This document shows, in pieces, positions 47,660 to 56,354 of a stretch of DNA of 64,000 bases (position 1 is its first letter; each line of letters opens with the position of its first letter). The notes beneath the pieces are model-generated. The model was not told where the DNA came from and searched no databases. It was given only the letters and a program-made list of their open reading frames with translations. The position numbers and the translations under genes are program-made. Source of the DNA: Bacteroidia bacterium. GTDB lineage: Bacteria > Bacteroidota > Bacteroidia > Chitinophagales > JAUHXS01. The stretch lies in assembly GCA_030426955.1 (NCBI GenBank), contig JAUHXS010000003.1, positions 1 to 64,000 on the forward strand. Direction: 5' to 3'.

Positions 47660-48205
47660 TTATTCAATGATATCAATTTTCAATAAACTCAACATGTCAC
47701 TATACGCTCTTGCACTTGAGTAAATATAGTCATAATCATTATCAACAACACGTGCTCTTATTGGATTGTTGTGAATATAATCTAACTTTTGATCTATGAA
47801 TGCATTACTAATTAGTTCTTTGGGTTGATTTTCGTGTGTCCAAAGTTGATATTTTGTATTACGTTTATGCTTTGTTGCTGCCCTTTCAAACATAAATAAT
47901 AACCACTCTTTTCGACTCTCTCTTCCCTCTTTTATCGCTTTTATAATTTGTTTGCTCGTATACGTTTTAAACTCTTTTATTAAAGTGCTTAAATCTGTCA
48001 TTTCTGATGATAAGATACAGTGCACATGGTTGCTCATTATTACATAGGCATGTATTCGCAGCCCTTTTTCTCTTTGACAATATCTGAAGCTATCTATGAT
48101 AATATCTCTATAAGTGCTACGACTAAATATATCTATCCAATAAACCACTTGAAATGTCAGGTAATACATTCCATGCTGATTGTCTATCTTATAGCCTCCA
48201 GACAT
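47660..48205 (-). CDS. REP-associated tyrosine transposase (RAYT, Y1 HUH family)
   Basis: This single-strand DNA-cutting enzyme of the Transposase_17/IS200-like type is 181 residues long. The HUH metal site is H60 and H62 (MSNHVHCIL), and the likely nucleophile is Y143 (QKLDYIHNNPIRARVV). RAYTs are domesticated relatives of IS200/IS605 transposases that act on REP palindromes. Consistent with that, an identical 23-bp palindrome stands on each side in inverted orientation (47583-47605 and 48249-48271), plus a degenerate copy next to the stop. All catalytic motifs look intact. Confidence 0.92.
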   Translation of the reverse strand: MSGGYKIDNQHGMYYLTFQVVYWIDIFSRSTYRDIIIDSFRYCQREKGLRIHAYVIMSNHVHCILSSEMTDLSTLIKEFKTYTSKQIIKAIKEGRESRKEWLLFMFERAATKHKRNTKYQLWTHENQPKELISNAFIDQKLDYIHNNPIRARVVDNDYDYIYSSARAYSDMLSLLKIDIIE

Positions 48206-48248
48206 AATTGCTAATTTAATTATTTAGACTTGATTGCTGGTAGTTATT

Positions 48249-48271
48249 ATTCGTAGCTACAAGCTACGAAT
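48249..48271. repeat. REP-like palindrome, right of the transposase gene
   Basis: Arms ATTCGTAGCT and AGCTACGAAT surround ACA. It lies between the transposase gene start and the end of the upstream secreted-protein gene, and mirrors the left copy base for base. Confidence 0.85.
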
Positions 48272-48282
48272 AGCGTGGGGTA

Positions 48283-48840
48283 TTATTCATCATACCTTGA
48301 AAAAACTCCCACAATAACATCATTCTCAGTCTTGAATACTATGTCTAATCCAATTCGCTTATTATCCTTAAAGACGATTAGTTTAAAAAAATCTTCACCT
48401 TTTAAATTATCCGTATAACTATCGTATGATTTCTTAAATGTACTTTTAAACATTTCAATATTACTTCCCAGCCTAATAGTTCTAGAATTGATCTCAAGAG
48501 AGAGTGAAGAGTCCTTATATAAGGAAAATTCTTTTAGCAAATATTTATTGCTTTCAGGGTTTAATATAAAAGAAGTGTAATTTGTCATATTCTTATCATA
48601 AAAATATATTTTAAACTGTTCACCGGTCAGTTCATCGATTCCCTCGTTTATTTTCATTGATTTCAATGTCACTTTTTTATCTTCCTTACTGCCTATCGAT
48701 AAACCCATAAGCTTTAATGAATCAATTTGTATTACATCATATGAAATGGAATCTATATTATTTCCGTAATAGTTAAAATCCTGAGCAAAAGCAATGCTGA
48801 ATAATAAACATGAGAATAAACTAGTTAGCCAAGTTGCCAT
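48283..48840 (-). CDS. Small secreted hypothetical protein, paralogue of the 48930-49445 product
   Basis: I start at ATG 48840, which gives a signal peptide (MATWLTSLFSCLLFSIAFAQ); a GTG at 48876 is in frame but would add a polar stretch. The mature protein (~165 residues) is beta-rich with no family I know. It shares with the next gene the pattern Y-x-V-I-x-I-D-S-L-x-x-x-G-L near the mature N-terminus. It is the last gene of the row descending from the mre operon before the transposase. The function is unknown; periplasmic or surface location is likely. Confidence 0.75.
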   Translation of the reverse strand: MATWLTSLFSCLLFSIAFAQDFNYYGNNIDSISYDVIQIDSLKLMGLSIGSKEDKKVTLKSMKINEGIDELTGEQFKIYFYDKNMTNYTSFILNPESNKYLLKEFSLYKDSSLSLEINSRTIRLGSNIEMFKSTFKKSYDSYTDNLKGEDFFKLIVFKDNKRIGLDIVFKTENDVIVGVFSRYDE

Positions 48841-48929
48841 TTGAATCAAATTTAGTTTTGAAGAATGGAAGAACACTAACCCTTGAAGTTAAAATTAGTG
48901 CAGACTCCTATCATACCTTGTAATTAAGG

Positions 48930-49445
48930 TCACTCATCAATGAGATTAATACTTTTAATCTTAGCATCTGACATTGTAATTCGCACCTCTATTGAGTACC
49001 CTGAATAGCTTTGCTCTTGTGTAATTAAGGGAATTGAAATTGCTTTTACACTATCTTCACCACTTTTATATTTATAAAGCTTATTGAAAGAAAGAGGGTA
49101 ATTTTTTTTGACTTTCTCCTCCTGGTCACCTACTATAAGATTTAAAGGCTCGACCGAGAGCGTAGTATCTCGATTTGAGAAAGTTGTTATCATATCATTT
49201 TCAAAATAAAAATCTATATTCTCAAACTTTAGATACTTTATTGTACCACCATCTATTTCATTATCAATGGTCTTCTCCTCTATGGGTTTCCCAAGAATCT
49301 TTACAAATTTTTTAGGACTGGATTTTAACAGAAGACCAGAAATTGTCAAGGAATCTATATTAATTACGTTGTAACCTTCCTGAGCCCTAATAAAAGATTC
49401 TGATGATAGAAAGCAAATTAAAAAAAGGATATTAAATGTTCTCAT
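48930..49445 (-). CDS. Small secreted hypothetical protein
   Basis: The 171-residue product has a signal peptide (MRTFNILFLICFLSSESFIRAQ) and a beta-rich mature part beginning EGYNVINIDSLTISGLLL, similar to the 48283-48840 product. No known family is recognised. It starts 8 bp after the M23 peptidase gene stop (49454), which suggests cotranscription. Small secreted pairs beside a peptidase may be inhibitors, receptors or accessory factors, but nothing in the sequence decides this. Confidence 0.75.
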   Translation of the reverse strand: MRTFNILFLICFLSSESFIRAQEGYNVINIDSLTISGLLLKSSPKKFVKILGKPIEEKTIDNEIDGGTIKYLKFENIDFYFENDMITTFSNRDTTLSVEPLNLIVGDQEEKVKKNYPLSFNKLYKYKSGEDSVKAISIPLITQEQSYSGYSIEVRITMSDAKIKSINLIDE

Positions 49446-49453
49446 ATGATTTA

Positions 49454-50071
49454 TTAATTAATAACATTTCCTTGAAGATCAAATTGAGTCTTAAGGTATT
49501 GCATAGGATCAACTCTAGTTTCTGCCGAAAAGAATTTACCACCTACGGAAAACTCTATGTGGACATGAGTTCTAGATGGATTTTTGTTATTTGCAGCATT
49601 CCCAGTTGAACCAAGCTCTCCAATATAATCACCACCATTAATCTCTTTCCCCTGATCATCTTGTTTGAAATATATTTTGTCTAGGTGACAATATTTTAAA
49701 TAAACATCATTTCCAGTTTTTAGACGAGTTTTAATAACTACATAATTTCCTAAACTTCCCTTTAAATATTGACCTGGAGAAAAAGTGTTTCTTATTTCGA
49801 CCAACTTGCCTTTATAGATTGATTTTATCTTAGATTTCAAAGGTGCATGGATATCTACACCTGTATGTCTCTGAACACCATTGACATTATTACATCTTTT
49901 TTGAGAATTATTTCTAGTACAACCGAAAGTTCCTCCTGTATAATTGCCATAGTTGTTTGAAGGAGCAATTTTAGGATTTTCAACTACATCTACAGGACCA
50001 AAAATTTTAGCTTCTCTCAATATCCTATCCAACTCATCTAATAAGTCATTCATTACTTCCTCTAAGGGCAT
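49454..50071 (-). CDS. M23 family metallopeptidase domain, probably the C-terminal part of a split gene
   Basis: M23 peptidases cut peptidoglycan cross-bridges or stem peptides outside the cytoplasm using zinc. The conserved zinc ligands are H69 and D73 (RHTGVD) and H171 within THVHIEF; LKYCHLDKI is the usual accessory His segment. From ATG 50071 the 205 residues have no signal peptide, which is odd for this family. The frame continues upstream without stops for ten codons (EKKSYSSIED) to the TAG that ends the 50102-50584 product, whose N-terminus is a signal peptide. I infer one ~376-codon gene cut by that TAG. A separate T9SS- or effector-type cytosolic M23 is less likely. Confidence 0.85.
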   Translation of the reverse strand: MPLEEVMNDLLDELDRILREAKIFGPVDVVENPKIAPSNNYGNYTGGTFGCTRNNSQKRCNNVNGVQRHTGVDIHAPLKSKIKSIYKGKLVEIRNTFSPGQYLKGSLGNYVVIKTRLKTGNDVYLKYCHLDKIYFKQDDQGKEINGGDYIGELGSTGNAANNKNPSRTHVHIEFSVGGKFFSAETRVDPMQYLKTQFDLQGNVIN

Positions 50072-50101
50072 ATCTTCAATACTTGAATAGCTCTTCTTTT
50101 C

Positions 50102-50584
50102 CTATAAAGGGTAATTTAGAACACCATTGTTCAACATATCCAATGTTTCTTTATCGAAGATAGTACTTAATCCATCTTCCACCCATACCTCTCCAGTTGC
50201 TGTGTATGATGTAGGCTTCTCGGCTGTTCCTTCATAAGTATAGTTAATCTTAATCCCAATAGTTCTTTTTACGGATTGTGACTTATAAAGTGCTAAGCCT
50301 TCAGCAAATACATTTTTTAAAAAAGTACACATATGAAATACCTCTTCTTCTATATAGCCATTGACTAAAAGCAAGACTTCATGATCTGCTTCAAGCTTTT
50401 TCATTTTATCTGTAAGGTTACTTGTTTTCTCTTTGAAATGATCATCAATAATATCACAATGTCTTTTCTCAAGCCATTCTCCCTTTTCCTTATCACTCAT
50501 ATCATTACTTTGAGCAAAAACCATACCAAACTGCATGATTAGTAATACAAAAAAGAAATACCTTATGTGCCTCAATTTCATCAA
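50102..50584 (-). CDS. Secreted hypothetical protein, probably the N-terminal part of the M23 peptidase gene
   Basis: The 160 residues begin with a signal peptide (IRYFFFVLLIMQFGMVFAQ) and continue with a charged helical region and a beta-rich end (IGIKINYTYEGTAEKP...GEVWVEDGLS). No family is recognised. It starts 15 bp after the rodA stop. It ends in TAG (50104-50102), and the same frame continues into the M23 domain. If read through, it would supply the export signal and an N-terminal domain for that peptidase. If the stop is genuine it is a stand-alone periplasmic protein. Confidence 0.75.
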   Translation of the reverse strand: MMKLRHIRYFFFVLLIMQFGMVFAQSNDMSDKEKGEWLEKRHCDIIDDHFKEKTSNLTDKMKKLEADHEVLLLVNGYIEEEVFHMCTFLKNVFAEGLALYKSQSVKRTIGIKINYTYEGTAEKPTSYTATGEVWVEDGLSTIFDKETLDMLNNGVLNYPL

Positions 50585-50599
50585 GTTCTAAATTAAGCA

Positions 50600-51865
50600 T
50601 TAAGAAGCTAAAAACTCTTTTCTATCGGCATCCAATTTTAATAGAATAAAAAGTAAAATAGTAAACCCAAACATGGACGAACCGCCATAGCTCATTAAAG
50701 GACAAGGGATGCCAATCACAGGAGCAAGTCCAATGGTCATGCCAATGTTTATGGTTATATGAATAAATATGATGCCAGCAACTCCATAGGCATAAATACG
50801 ACTATACTGTTGCCGTTGTCTTTCTGCGATGAAAACAATACGCAGTAGTAGCGCAGTAAATAGTCCTAAAACAAATAGGCTCCCAATAAAACCTTGCTCT
50901 TCTCCAATAGTGCAAAAGATAAAATCTGTGCTTTGTTCTGGTACAAAGTTGAACTTTGTTTGGGTACCATTCATAAAGCCTTTTCCAGAAAAGCCACCCG
51001 ACCCAATAGCTATTTTAGATTGATTGACATTATAGGCGGCTCCATAAGGGTCTACTTTTTTACCTAATAATACGTTTACACGTTCTCTTTGATAAGGCTT
51101 TAGGACATTGTTAAATGCATAGTCAATACTAAACGCAAAAGCAGATGCCACAATAAATCCGATGACGGCAAAGTATATCGCTTGTTTATTTTTCCTTAAG
51201 TAGTAAATAAAGATTGCAGTTAAGGCAAACAAGCTTCCAATAAGGATAAACTTATCAACTAGTAAAGCAATGACTGATATAATGGCAATTGCCAGAGCTA
51301 GAGCCAGTTGATAAGCTGGCCAAGCCTCTCGATAAGCCGCAATCATAAGTGCTGTAAATACTAATGCCGACCCAGTATCTCCTTGAAGAATGATTAAAGC
51401 CGTAGGCGTAAAAATTATAGCTAGAACTATTAATCGATCTTTTAGTGACTTGGCAATATTTACATTGAAAGTGCTTATAAACTTTGCCAATGCCAACGTA
51501 GCACCAAATTTAGCAAATTCAGAAGGCTGGATTCTTATCGGACCAAGTTCAAACCAAGAGGTAGAGCCTGCTACTTTTTTTCCAATGAGTAAAACTAGTA
51601 TGAGTAGTCCTATTGAGATTCCATAAATAAGATACGAAAATGTAATATAAAGCTTACTATCAATGAATAAAATACCTGTTGCAATCAATAGTGAGATGAC
51701 GATCCATATAAACTGTTTGCCATAGCTCTGAGAATATTCAAAAATACTAGGATAGTCCTCTGAGTATGCTGCAGAGTAAATTGTAAGCCATCCAGTAACA
51801 GCAAGCATTAGGTATATTAATACCGTAATCCAATCTATTTCCTTAAAAGGGTTACTCCTTCTCAT
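50600..51865 (-). CDS. rodA: Rod shape-determining peptidoglycan glycosyltransferase RodA
   Basis: RodA is a SEDS-family membrane polymerase that builds lateral-wall glycan strands with PBP2. The protein (421 residues from ATG 51865) has about ten membrane helices and the SEDS segments PIRIQPSEFAKFG, ILQGDTGSALVF and the long loop ending FVPEQSTDFIFCTIGEEQGF, then PCPLMSYGGSSM. Its start overlaps the 3' end of mrdA by 14 bp, which supports translational coupling. Confidence 0.96.
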   Translation of the reverse strand: MRRSNPFKEIDWITVLIYLMLAVTGWLTIYSAAYSEDYPSIFEYSQSYGKQFIWIVISLLIATGILFIDSKLYITFSYLIYGISIGLLILVLLIGKKVAGSTSWFELGPIRIQPSEFAKFGATLALAKFISTFNVNIAKSLKDRLIVLAIIFTPTALIILQGDTGSALVFTALMIAAYREAWPAYQLALALAIAIISVIALLVDKFILIGSLFALTAIFIYYLRKNKQAIYFAVIGFIVASAFAFSIDYAFNNVLKPYQRERVNVLLGKKVDPYGAAYNVNQSKIAIGSGGFSGKGFMNGTQTKFNFVPEQSTDFIFCTIGEEQGFIGSLFVLGLFTALLLRIVFIAERQRQQYSRIYAYGVAGIIFIHITINIGMTIGLAPVIGIPCPLMSYGGSSMFGFTILLFILLKLDADRKEFLAS

Positions 51866-53693
51866 AGGCAACGTTTAATAGATTTGCATTTAAGACCCTG
51901 TCTTCTAGCCACTTTCTTCTGCGAGTTATTTTATTAGTTAAGTATTTTTCAATCATAAAGCTAGCTATGGGTGCTGCCCATGTTGCACCATATCCTGCAT
52001 TTTCAACAATTACGGCAATCGCAATTTGAGGGTTTTCCTTTGGCGCAAAACATGCAAAAACAGAATGGTCTGCTCCATGAGGATTTTCGACTGTTCCTGT
52101 TTTGCCACAAATTTTTATACTATCCAGTCTTGCAATTCTGGCAGTACCTCTTTCTACTACCTCTTCCATAGCATCAATTACAATGTCAAAATTTTTGCTT
52201 TGAATATCAATGCTATGTGTTTGACGAAATTGGCTCAATATGGAATCATTGTCCTCAATGTTTTTAACCAGATGAGGTGTTTTAAAATAGCCCCTATTAG
52301 CAAAAGCGGCCATCATATTAGCAATTTGTAGCGGTGTAGTCAGTAATTCTCCCTGGCCAATACTGAGAGAAATAATTGTAGGTGCTTTCCACGCTCCTTT
52401 TCCGTAAACTTTGTTATAATATTCTGTTGTGGGCGTGAGTCCTTTCACCTCGTTTGGAATATCAATACCTAGTTTTTGCCCCATACCAAACTGATCTAAA
52501 TAAGTTTTCCATTTTTCAAATGCACTTTCAACTGACTCATATTTCTTTTGATTTAAAATTTTATCCAATAAATAACAGAAATAAGCATTGCTGGATAGCT
52601 GTATGGCCCTGCTTACATTGTAATTACCTGCAGGTGCATGATCCCCAACTCTTAATCCACTAGTGTAATAAGCGCCTTTGCTATAATAAATGGAGTTTTG
52701 GGTTATCACGCCTTCTTCTAGACCAATAAGTCCCATGACGGTTTTAAAAACAGATCCAGGGGAGTATTGTGCCATAATGGGCCGATTGTATAGCGGTATT
52801 AAAGTGTCTTGTATTAGGGCCTTATAATGATCCCCTTTATCTCTTCCAGACAAGATATTTGGGTCGTACGAAGGGCTGCTTACTAGTGCTAGAATTTCTC
52901 CTGTTGAAGGCTCAATGGCAACAATAGAGCCTTTCTTGTTTTGCATGAGCGTTTCCCCATATTCCTGAAGCAGAATATCAATAGTAGAAGTAATGTTTTT
53001 ACCACCTATGGGAATTTTGCTTTCCTCTCCGTCATCCTCAAAGACGCCTTGTTCTCTACCATGTACATCTACCATTAGGTATTTTTTTCCTCTTTTTCCA
53101 CGAAGAAACGTTTCATACTCATTTTCTATTCCTGTTATACCGATATAGTCACCAGGCTGATAATATTTATTTGAAGCCTTAATTTGGCGATCGTTTACTT
53201 CTCCAATGTATCCTAGAAGATTAGAACCCGCTTCAATAGGATAGCGTCTTACAGTCCTTTTTCGCACATAAAATCCAGAATATTTATGTAAATGCTCTTG
53301 AAAATTGGCATAAGTACGAGCTGAAATTTGCTTGATTAATACAGATGGTTTATAACGAGAGTAGCGTTTAGCTTTTTGAAGCCCTTTTTCAATCTCTTCT
53401 TTTTCTACTTCCAATATATTAGATAAAGCTTCAAGATCGAGATCTTTGCTGACTTTTCCTGGAGTAACCATAATGTCATAAGCGGCTTCATTATAAACCA
53501 TTAATTTTCCATTCCTATCATAAATAAGCCCTCGTGAGGGATAGACTGTAACCTCTCGAATAACATTATTCTTAGCTAACTTTTTATAATCGCTATTTAT
53601 AACTTGAATGGAAAAAAGCTTTGAGAGAAATATGACAGGAATTAGAACAAAAATTCCAATAATAATGGCTTGTCTTCCTTGAGAAGATTCCAT
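51852..53693 (-). CDS. mrdA: Penicillin-binding protein 2
   Basis: PBP2 is the transpeptidase partner of RodA. The 613-residue protein has an N-terminal membrane anchor (IIIGIFVLIPVIFLSKLF), a pedestal/dimerisation domain and the transpeptidase domain with SPGSVFK (catalytic Ser near 312), SSN (SSNAYFCYLLD) and KTGT (KTGTVENPHG near 531). The gene abuts mreD without a gap and overlaps rodA. Length and motif order are typical. Confidence 0.96.
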   Translation of the reverse strand: MESSQGRQAIIIGIFVLIPVIFLSKLFSIQVINSDYKKLAKNNVIREVTVYPSRGLIYDRNGKLMVYNEAAYDIMVTPGKVSKDLDLEALSNILEVEKEEIEKGLQKAKRYSRYKPSVLIKQISARTYANFQEHLHKYSGFYVRKRTVRRYPIEAGSNLLGYIGEVNDRQIKASNKYYQPGDYIGITGIENEYETFLRGKRGKKYLMVDVHGREQGVFEDDGEESKIPIGGKNITSTIDILLQEYGETLMQNKKGSIVAIEPSTGEILALVSSPSYDPNILSGRDKGDHYKALIQDTLIPLYNRPIMAQYSPGSVFKTVMGLIGLEEGVITQNSIYYSKGAYYTSGLRVGDHAPAGNYNVSRAIQLSSNAYFCYLLDKILNQKKYESVESAFEKWKTYLDQFGMGQKLGIDIPNEVKGLTPTTEYYNKVYGKGAWKAPTIISLSIGQGELLTTPLQIANMMAAFANRGYFKTPHLVKNIEDNDSILSQFRQTHSIDIQSKNFDIVIDAMEEVVERGTARIARLDSIKICGKTGTVENPHGADHSVFACFAPKENPQIAIAVIVENAGYGATWAAPIASFMIEKYLTNKITRRRKWLEDRVLNANLLNVAYEKE

Positions 53694-54209
53694 CTATCGC
53701 CTTTTATTTGATGAAGTGAATAAGCTAAAAGCAAACATACAAGCTACACTGTAAATGGTGCTGAAGAAGATTTTTGAAAAAAGATAAAGTGGATATTGAA
53801 AGCTCATAATTTCTAGTCCAAATAATATGATATGATGAATTAGTACAATTATTGTTAGGTAAAAAACAAACCATCCATATCCTTGAGAGAAAGGACTTAT
53901 TGGTGCATCATCATCATAGCCAATGCTTGGTGCGATTGCTTTTAATATACTTGGTCTTAAAAAGGCGATAAAAGTGGTTGCCGCGGCATGGATGCCAGCA
54001 TCGTTCGTAAAAGCACCAACTGATAACCCTAGAAAAAAACCTGAAAAAATAATGATCCAATGAGGTAGATTTACAGGAAGCAACAATAGAGTTAGCAAGT
54101 ATGCGTATGGTGTGATATACCCAAGAATACTCATATTATTAAGTATGCCCACTTGCAAAAACAATAGAATAAAGAATCTTATTATAGGAATGGCTGTTCT
54201 TTTATTCAT
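53694..54209 (-). CDS. mreD: Rod shape-determining protein MreD
   Basis: This 171-residue inner-membrane protein has about five hydrophobic helices. Primary sequence in this family is poorly conserved, so the call rests mainly on size, topology (LLFLQVGILNNMSILGYITP start) and its place between mreC and mrdA. It overlaps mreC by 8 bp. MreD links MreC to the elongasome. Confidence 0.88.
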   Translation of the reverse strand: MNKRTAIPIIRFFILLFLQVGILNNMSILGYITPYAYLLTLLLLPVNLPHWIIIFSGFFLGLSVGAFTNDAGIHAAATTFIAFLRPSILKAIAPSIGYDDDAPISPFSQGYGWFVFYLTIIVLIHHIILFGLEIMSFQYPLYLFSKIFFSTIYSVACMFAFSLFTSSNKRR

Positions 54210-55032
54210 TCTCCTCTTTAGATGAGAGTTCCTCCAACTCTTCTTTCTTTAAATGGTTTACAATATAGATGTATTCGATACTTTGGAGGTCAGCAAACAA
54301 TTGCACATCAATATCATAAAAGTTCGTGCCCTCAATTAATTCAAAATTTGAAACAGCGCCAATTGGAATATCTGCAGGAAAAAAGGTAGAGTAACCACTA
54401 GTTACAATAGTATCTCCTACTTGTATGTTAACATGCTGAGGAATATCATGCAGCTGAACTATAGTATGCTTTTTACCATTCCATTCAACTGAGCCGAAGT
54501 AGTTGTTTTTCTTGAATTTGGCACTTACTTTTAAATCTTTATGAAGAAGAGAGATTACAGATGTATAATGATTGGAGACCGTCTTGGTCAGTCCGATAAT
54601 CCCTTTATCACAGATTACACCCATTTCTGCCTTGACCTCCTGAATACTGCCCTTGTCTAGGGTTAGATAATTCGTTAAGCTACTAATAGAGTTGTTAATT
54701 ACTTTTGCGGGAATAAACGTATATAGCTGTTCCGAAGCGACATTTCGAACAAGACCTACTTTAAAACTTTTATTATAATGAGCACTTTTTAAAGCAGCTT
54801 TGAGTTTAGCATTTTCTGACAATAGTTGTTCATTAGCCTCTTTAAGCTGAAAATAGTCTGCAATGTCGCTCGTGGAGTTATAGAAATTGCCTATTAAGTA
54901 ATTTGCGGAAGAGAAGAAAGATGCTCTGTGAAAATTGCTTTCAGTACTGATGATCAGCCCACAAAAAACCTCTAATACAACGAATAAGAAAAAGCCGTAA
55001 AATCTTACAATAAATCGTAAAAGACTTTGCAT
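54202..55032 (-). CDS. mreC: Rod shape-determining protein MreC
   Basis: MreC has one N-terminal membrane helix (FYGFFLFVVLEVFCGLII), a coiled coil (~62-82) and a periplasmic two-barrel domain with GVICDKGIIGLTKTVSNHYT and GDTIVTSGYSTFFPADIPIG, both diagnostic. It organises MreB, PBP2 and RodA from the periplasm. The 276-residue length is normal. It lies 7 bp downstream of mreB. Confidence 0.95.
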   Translation of the reverse strand: MQSLLRFIVRFYGFFLFVVLEVFCGLIISTESNFHRASFFSSANYLIGNFYNSTSDIADYFQLKEANEQLLSENAKLKAALKSAHYNKSFKVGLVRNVASEQLYTFIPAKVINNSISSLTNYLTLDKGSIQEVKAEMGVICDKGIIGLTKTVSNHYTSVISLLHKDLKVSAKFKKNNYFGSVEWNGKKHTIVQLHDIPQHVNIQVGDTIVTSGYSTFFPADIPIGAVSNFELIEGTNFYDIDVQLFADLQSIEYIYIVNHLKKEELEELSSKEENE

Positions 55033-55039
55033 TTATGGC

Positions 55040-56062
55040 TTAACTCATTAAGAATGGGAACTTCTTAATATTTTTTAGTGCGATTCCAGTGCCTCTTACA
55101 ACTGCTCTGAGCGGGTCATCAGCGATATGAACAGGTAGTTTTGTCTTTTGGGAGATTCGTTTATCTAAACCCTTTAGTAAAGCCCCTCCTCCTGTTAAGT
55201 AAAGCCCAGTTTTGTAAATATCAGCAGCTAGTTCTGGAGGCGTTGTCTCCAATGCTTTTAGGACAGCTTCTTCAATTTTTGAAATAGACTTGTCTAATGC
55301 ATGAGCAATCTCTGTATAAGCCAATGTGATTTGTTTTGGAATACCAGTCATCAAGTCTCTTCCGTTTACTGGCATATCCTCAGGCGGATTTTCCAATTCG
55401 GTAAGTGCTGAACCTATCGTTATTTTGATGTTCTCAGCAGTACGTTCGCCAACTAAAATATTATGTTGTCTTCTAACATAATCAATAATATTAGCGGTAA
55501 ACTCATCACCAGCAATTCTTATGGACTGGTTGCATACAATTCCTGATAATGCAATCACAGCAATATCAGTAGTTCCTCCACCTATGTCAATGATTAAGTT
55601 ACCCATCGGTTCTTCGACATCGAGTCCAATACCAATAGCTGCAGCCATAGGCTCATAAATTAAGTATACTTCGCTTGCTCTTGCATGTTCAGCGGAATCT
55701 CTAACCGCCCTTTTTTCTACTTCAGTGATATTAGATGGAATGCATACTACCATTTTGATAGAAGGAGAGAAAAACTTATTACCGAAGTCAATCATTTTGA
55801 TCATTCCCCGGATCATGTTTTCTGCTGCGTCGAAGTCTGCTATTACGCCATCTTTTAAAGGGCGAATGGTTTTGATGTTTTCATGTGTTTTTTCATGCAT
55901 CTGCATCGCCTTACGACCTACAGCAATCATCTTGCCAGTATTTTTTTCCATTGCAACAATAGACGGCTCATCGACAATTACCTTGTCTTTGTGTATAATC
56001 AAGGTATTAGCAGTCCCTAAATCGATTGCAATTTCTTCATTTAAAAAGCTAAATATTCCCAT
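55040..56062 (-). CDS. mreB: Rod shape-determining protein MreB
   Basis: MreB is the bacterial actin that guides lateral wall synthesis along the inner membrane. The 340-residue protein has phosphate-1 motif IDLGTANTLI, phosphate-2 IIDIGGGTTDIAVI and the adenosine motif LTGGGALLKGLDKRI. The N-terminal MGIFSFLNEE is the usual amphipathic membrane-binding helix. It is first in the mreB-mreC-mreD-mrdA-rodA operon, with a structured 290-bp region upstream. Confidence 0.97.
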   Translation of the reverse strand: MGIFSFLNEEIAIDLGTANTLIIHKDKVIVDEPSIVAMEKNTGKMIAVGRKAMQMHEKTHENIKTIRPLKDGVIADFDAAENMIRGMIKMIDFGNKFFSPSIKMVVCIPSNITEVEKRAVRDSAEHARASEVYLIYEPMAAAIGIGLDVEEPMGNLIIDIGGGTTDIAVIALSGIVCNQSIRIAGDEFTANIIDYVRRQHNILVGERTAENIKITIGSALTELENPPEDMPVNGRDLMTGIPKQITLAYTEIAHALDKSISKIEEAVLKALETTPPELAADIYKTGLYLTGGGALLKGLDKRISQKTKLPVHIADDPLRAVVRGTGIALKNIKKFPFLMS

Positions 56063-56198
56063 CTGCTAGTTAATATTTATCCCAATTTACGCAATAGAAA
56101 GACACGAAGTGTCTAAACTATAGTGTTAGTTGGAGTAATCCCGATTTAAGGTTTGTTAGAAAATACGCTGAGTGTATTGACTTACAAACTTTTAATCG

Positions 56199-56221
56199 AT
56201 TAAGCATTTCTAATGCTTAAT
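56199..56221. promoter_or_regulatory. Hairpin in the probable mre operon leader
   Basis: ATTAAGCATT and AATGCTTAAT pair perfectly around TCT, about 140 bp upstream of mreB. AGACAC/GTGTCT (56100-56114) forms a second hairpin closer to the gene. No T-tract follows the first in the minus direction. Confidence 0.4.
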
Positions 56222-56232
56222 TTAGGTTTATG

Positions 56233-56240
56233 CAAATATA
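56233..56240 (-). promoter_or_regulatory. Candidate mre operon -7 element
   Basis: On the minus strand this reads TATATTTG, a full TAnnTTTG match, but no -33 TTG is found at 19-20 bp. If used, it gives a leader of about 165 nt that contains the hairpins at 56199-56221 and 56100-56114. Confidence 0.3.
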
Positions 56241-56354
56241 GCTAAATAAATGTAGTTGTTTTGTATTGAGTATTAATAGCTAGCAAATGCTCCAGCTCAA
56301 AATGTATTGGAAGGCTATTAAACTTGCAATAAAAATCCTGAGTTGATTTTGAGG

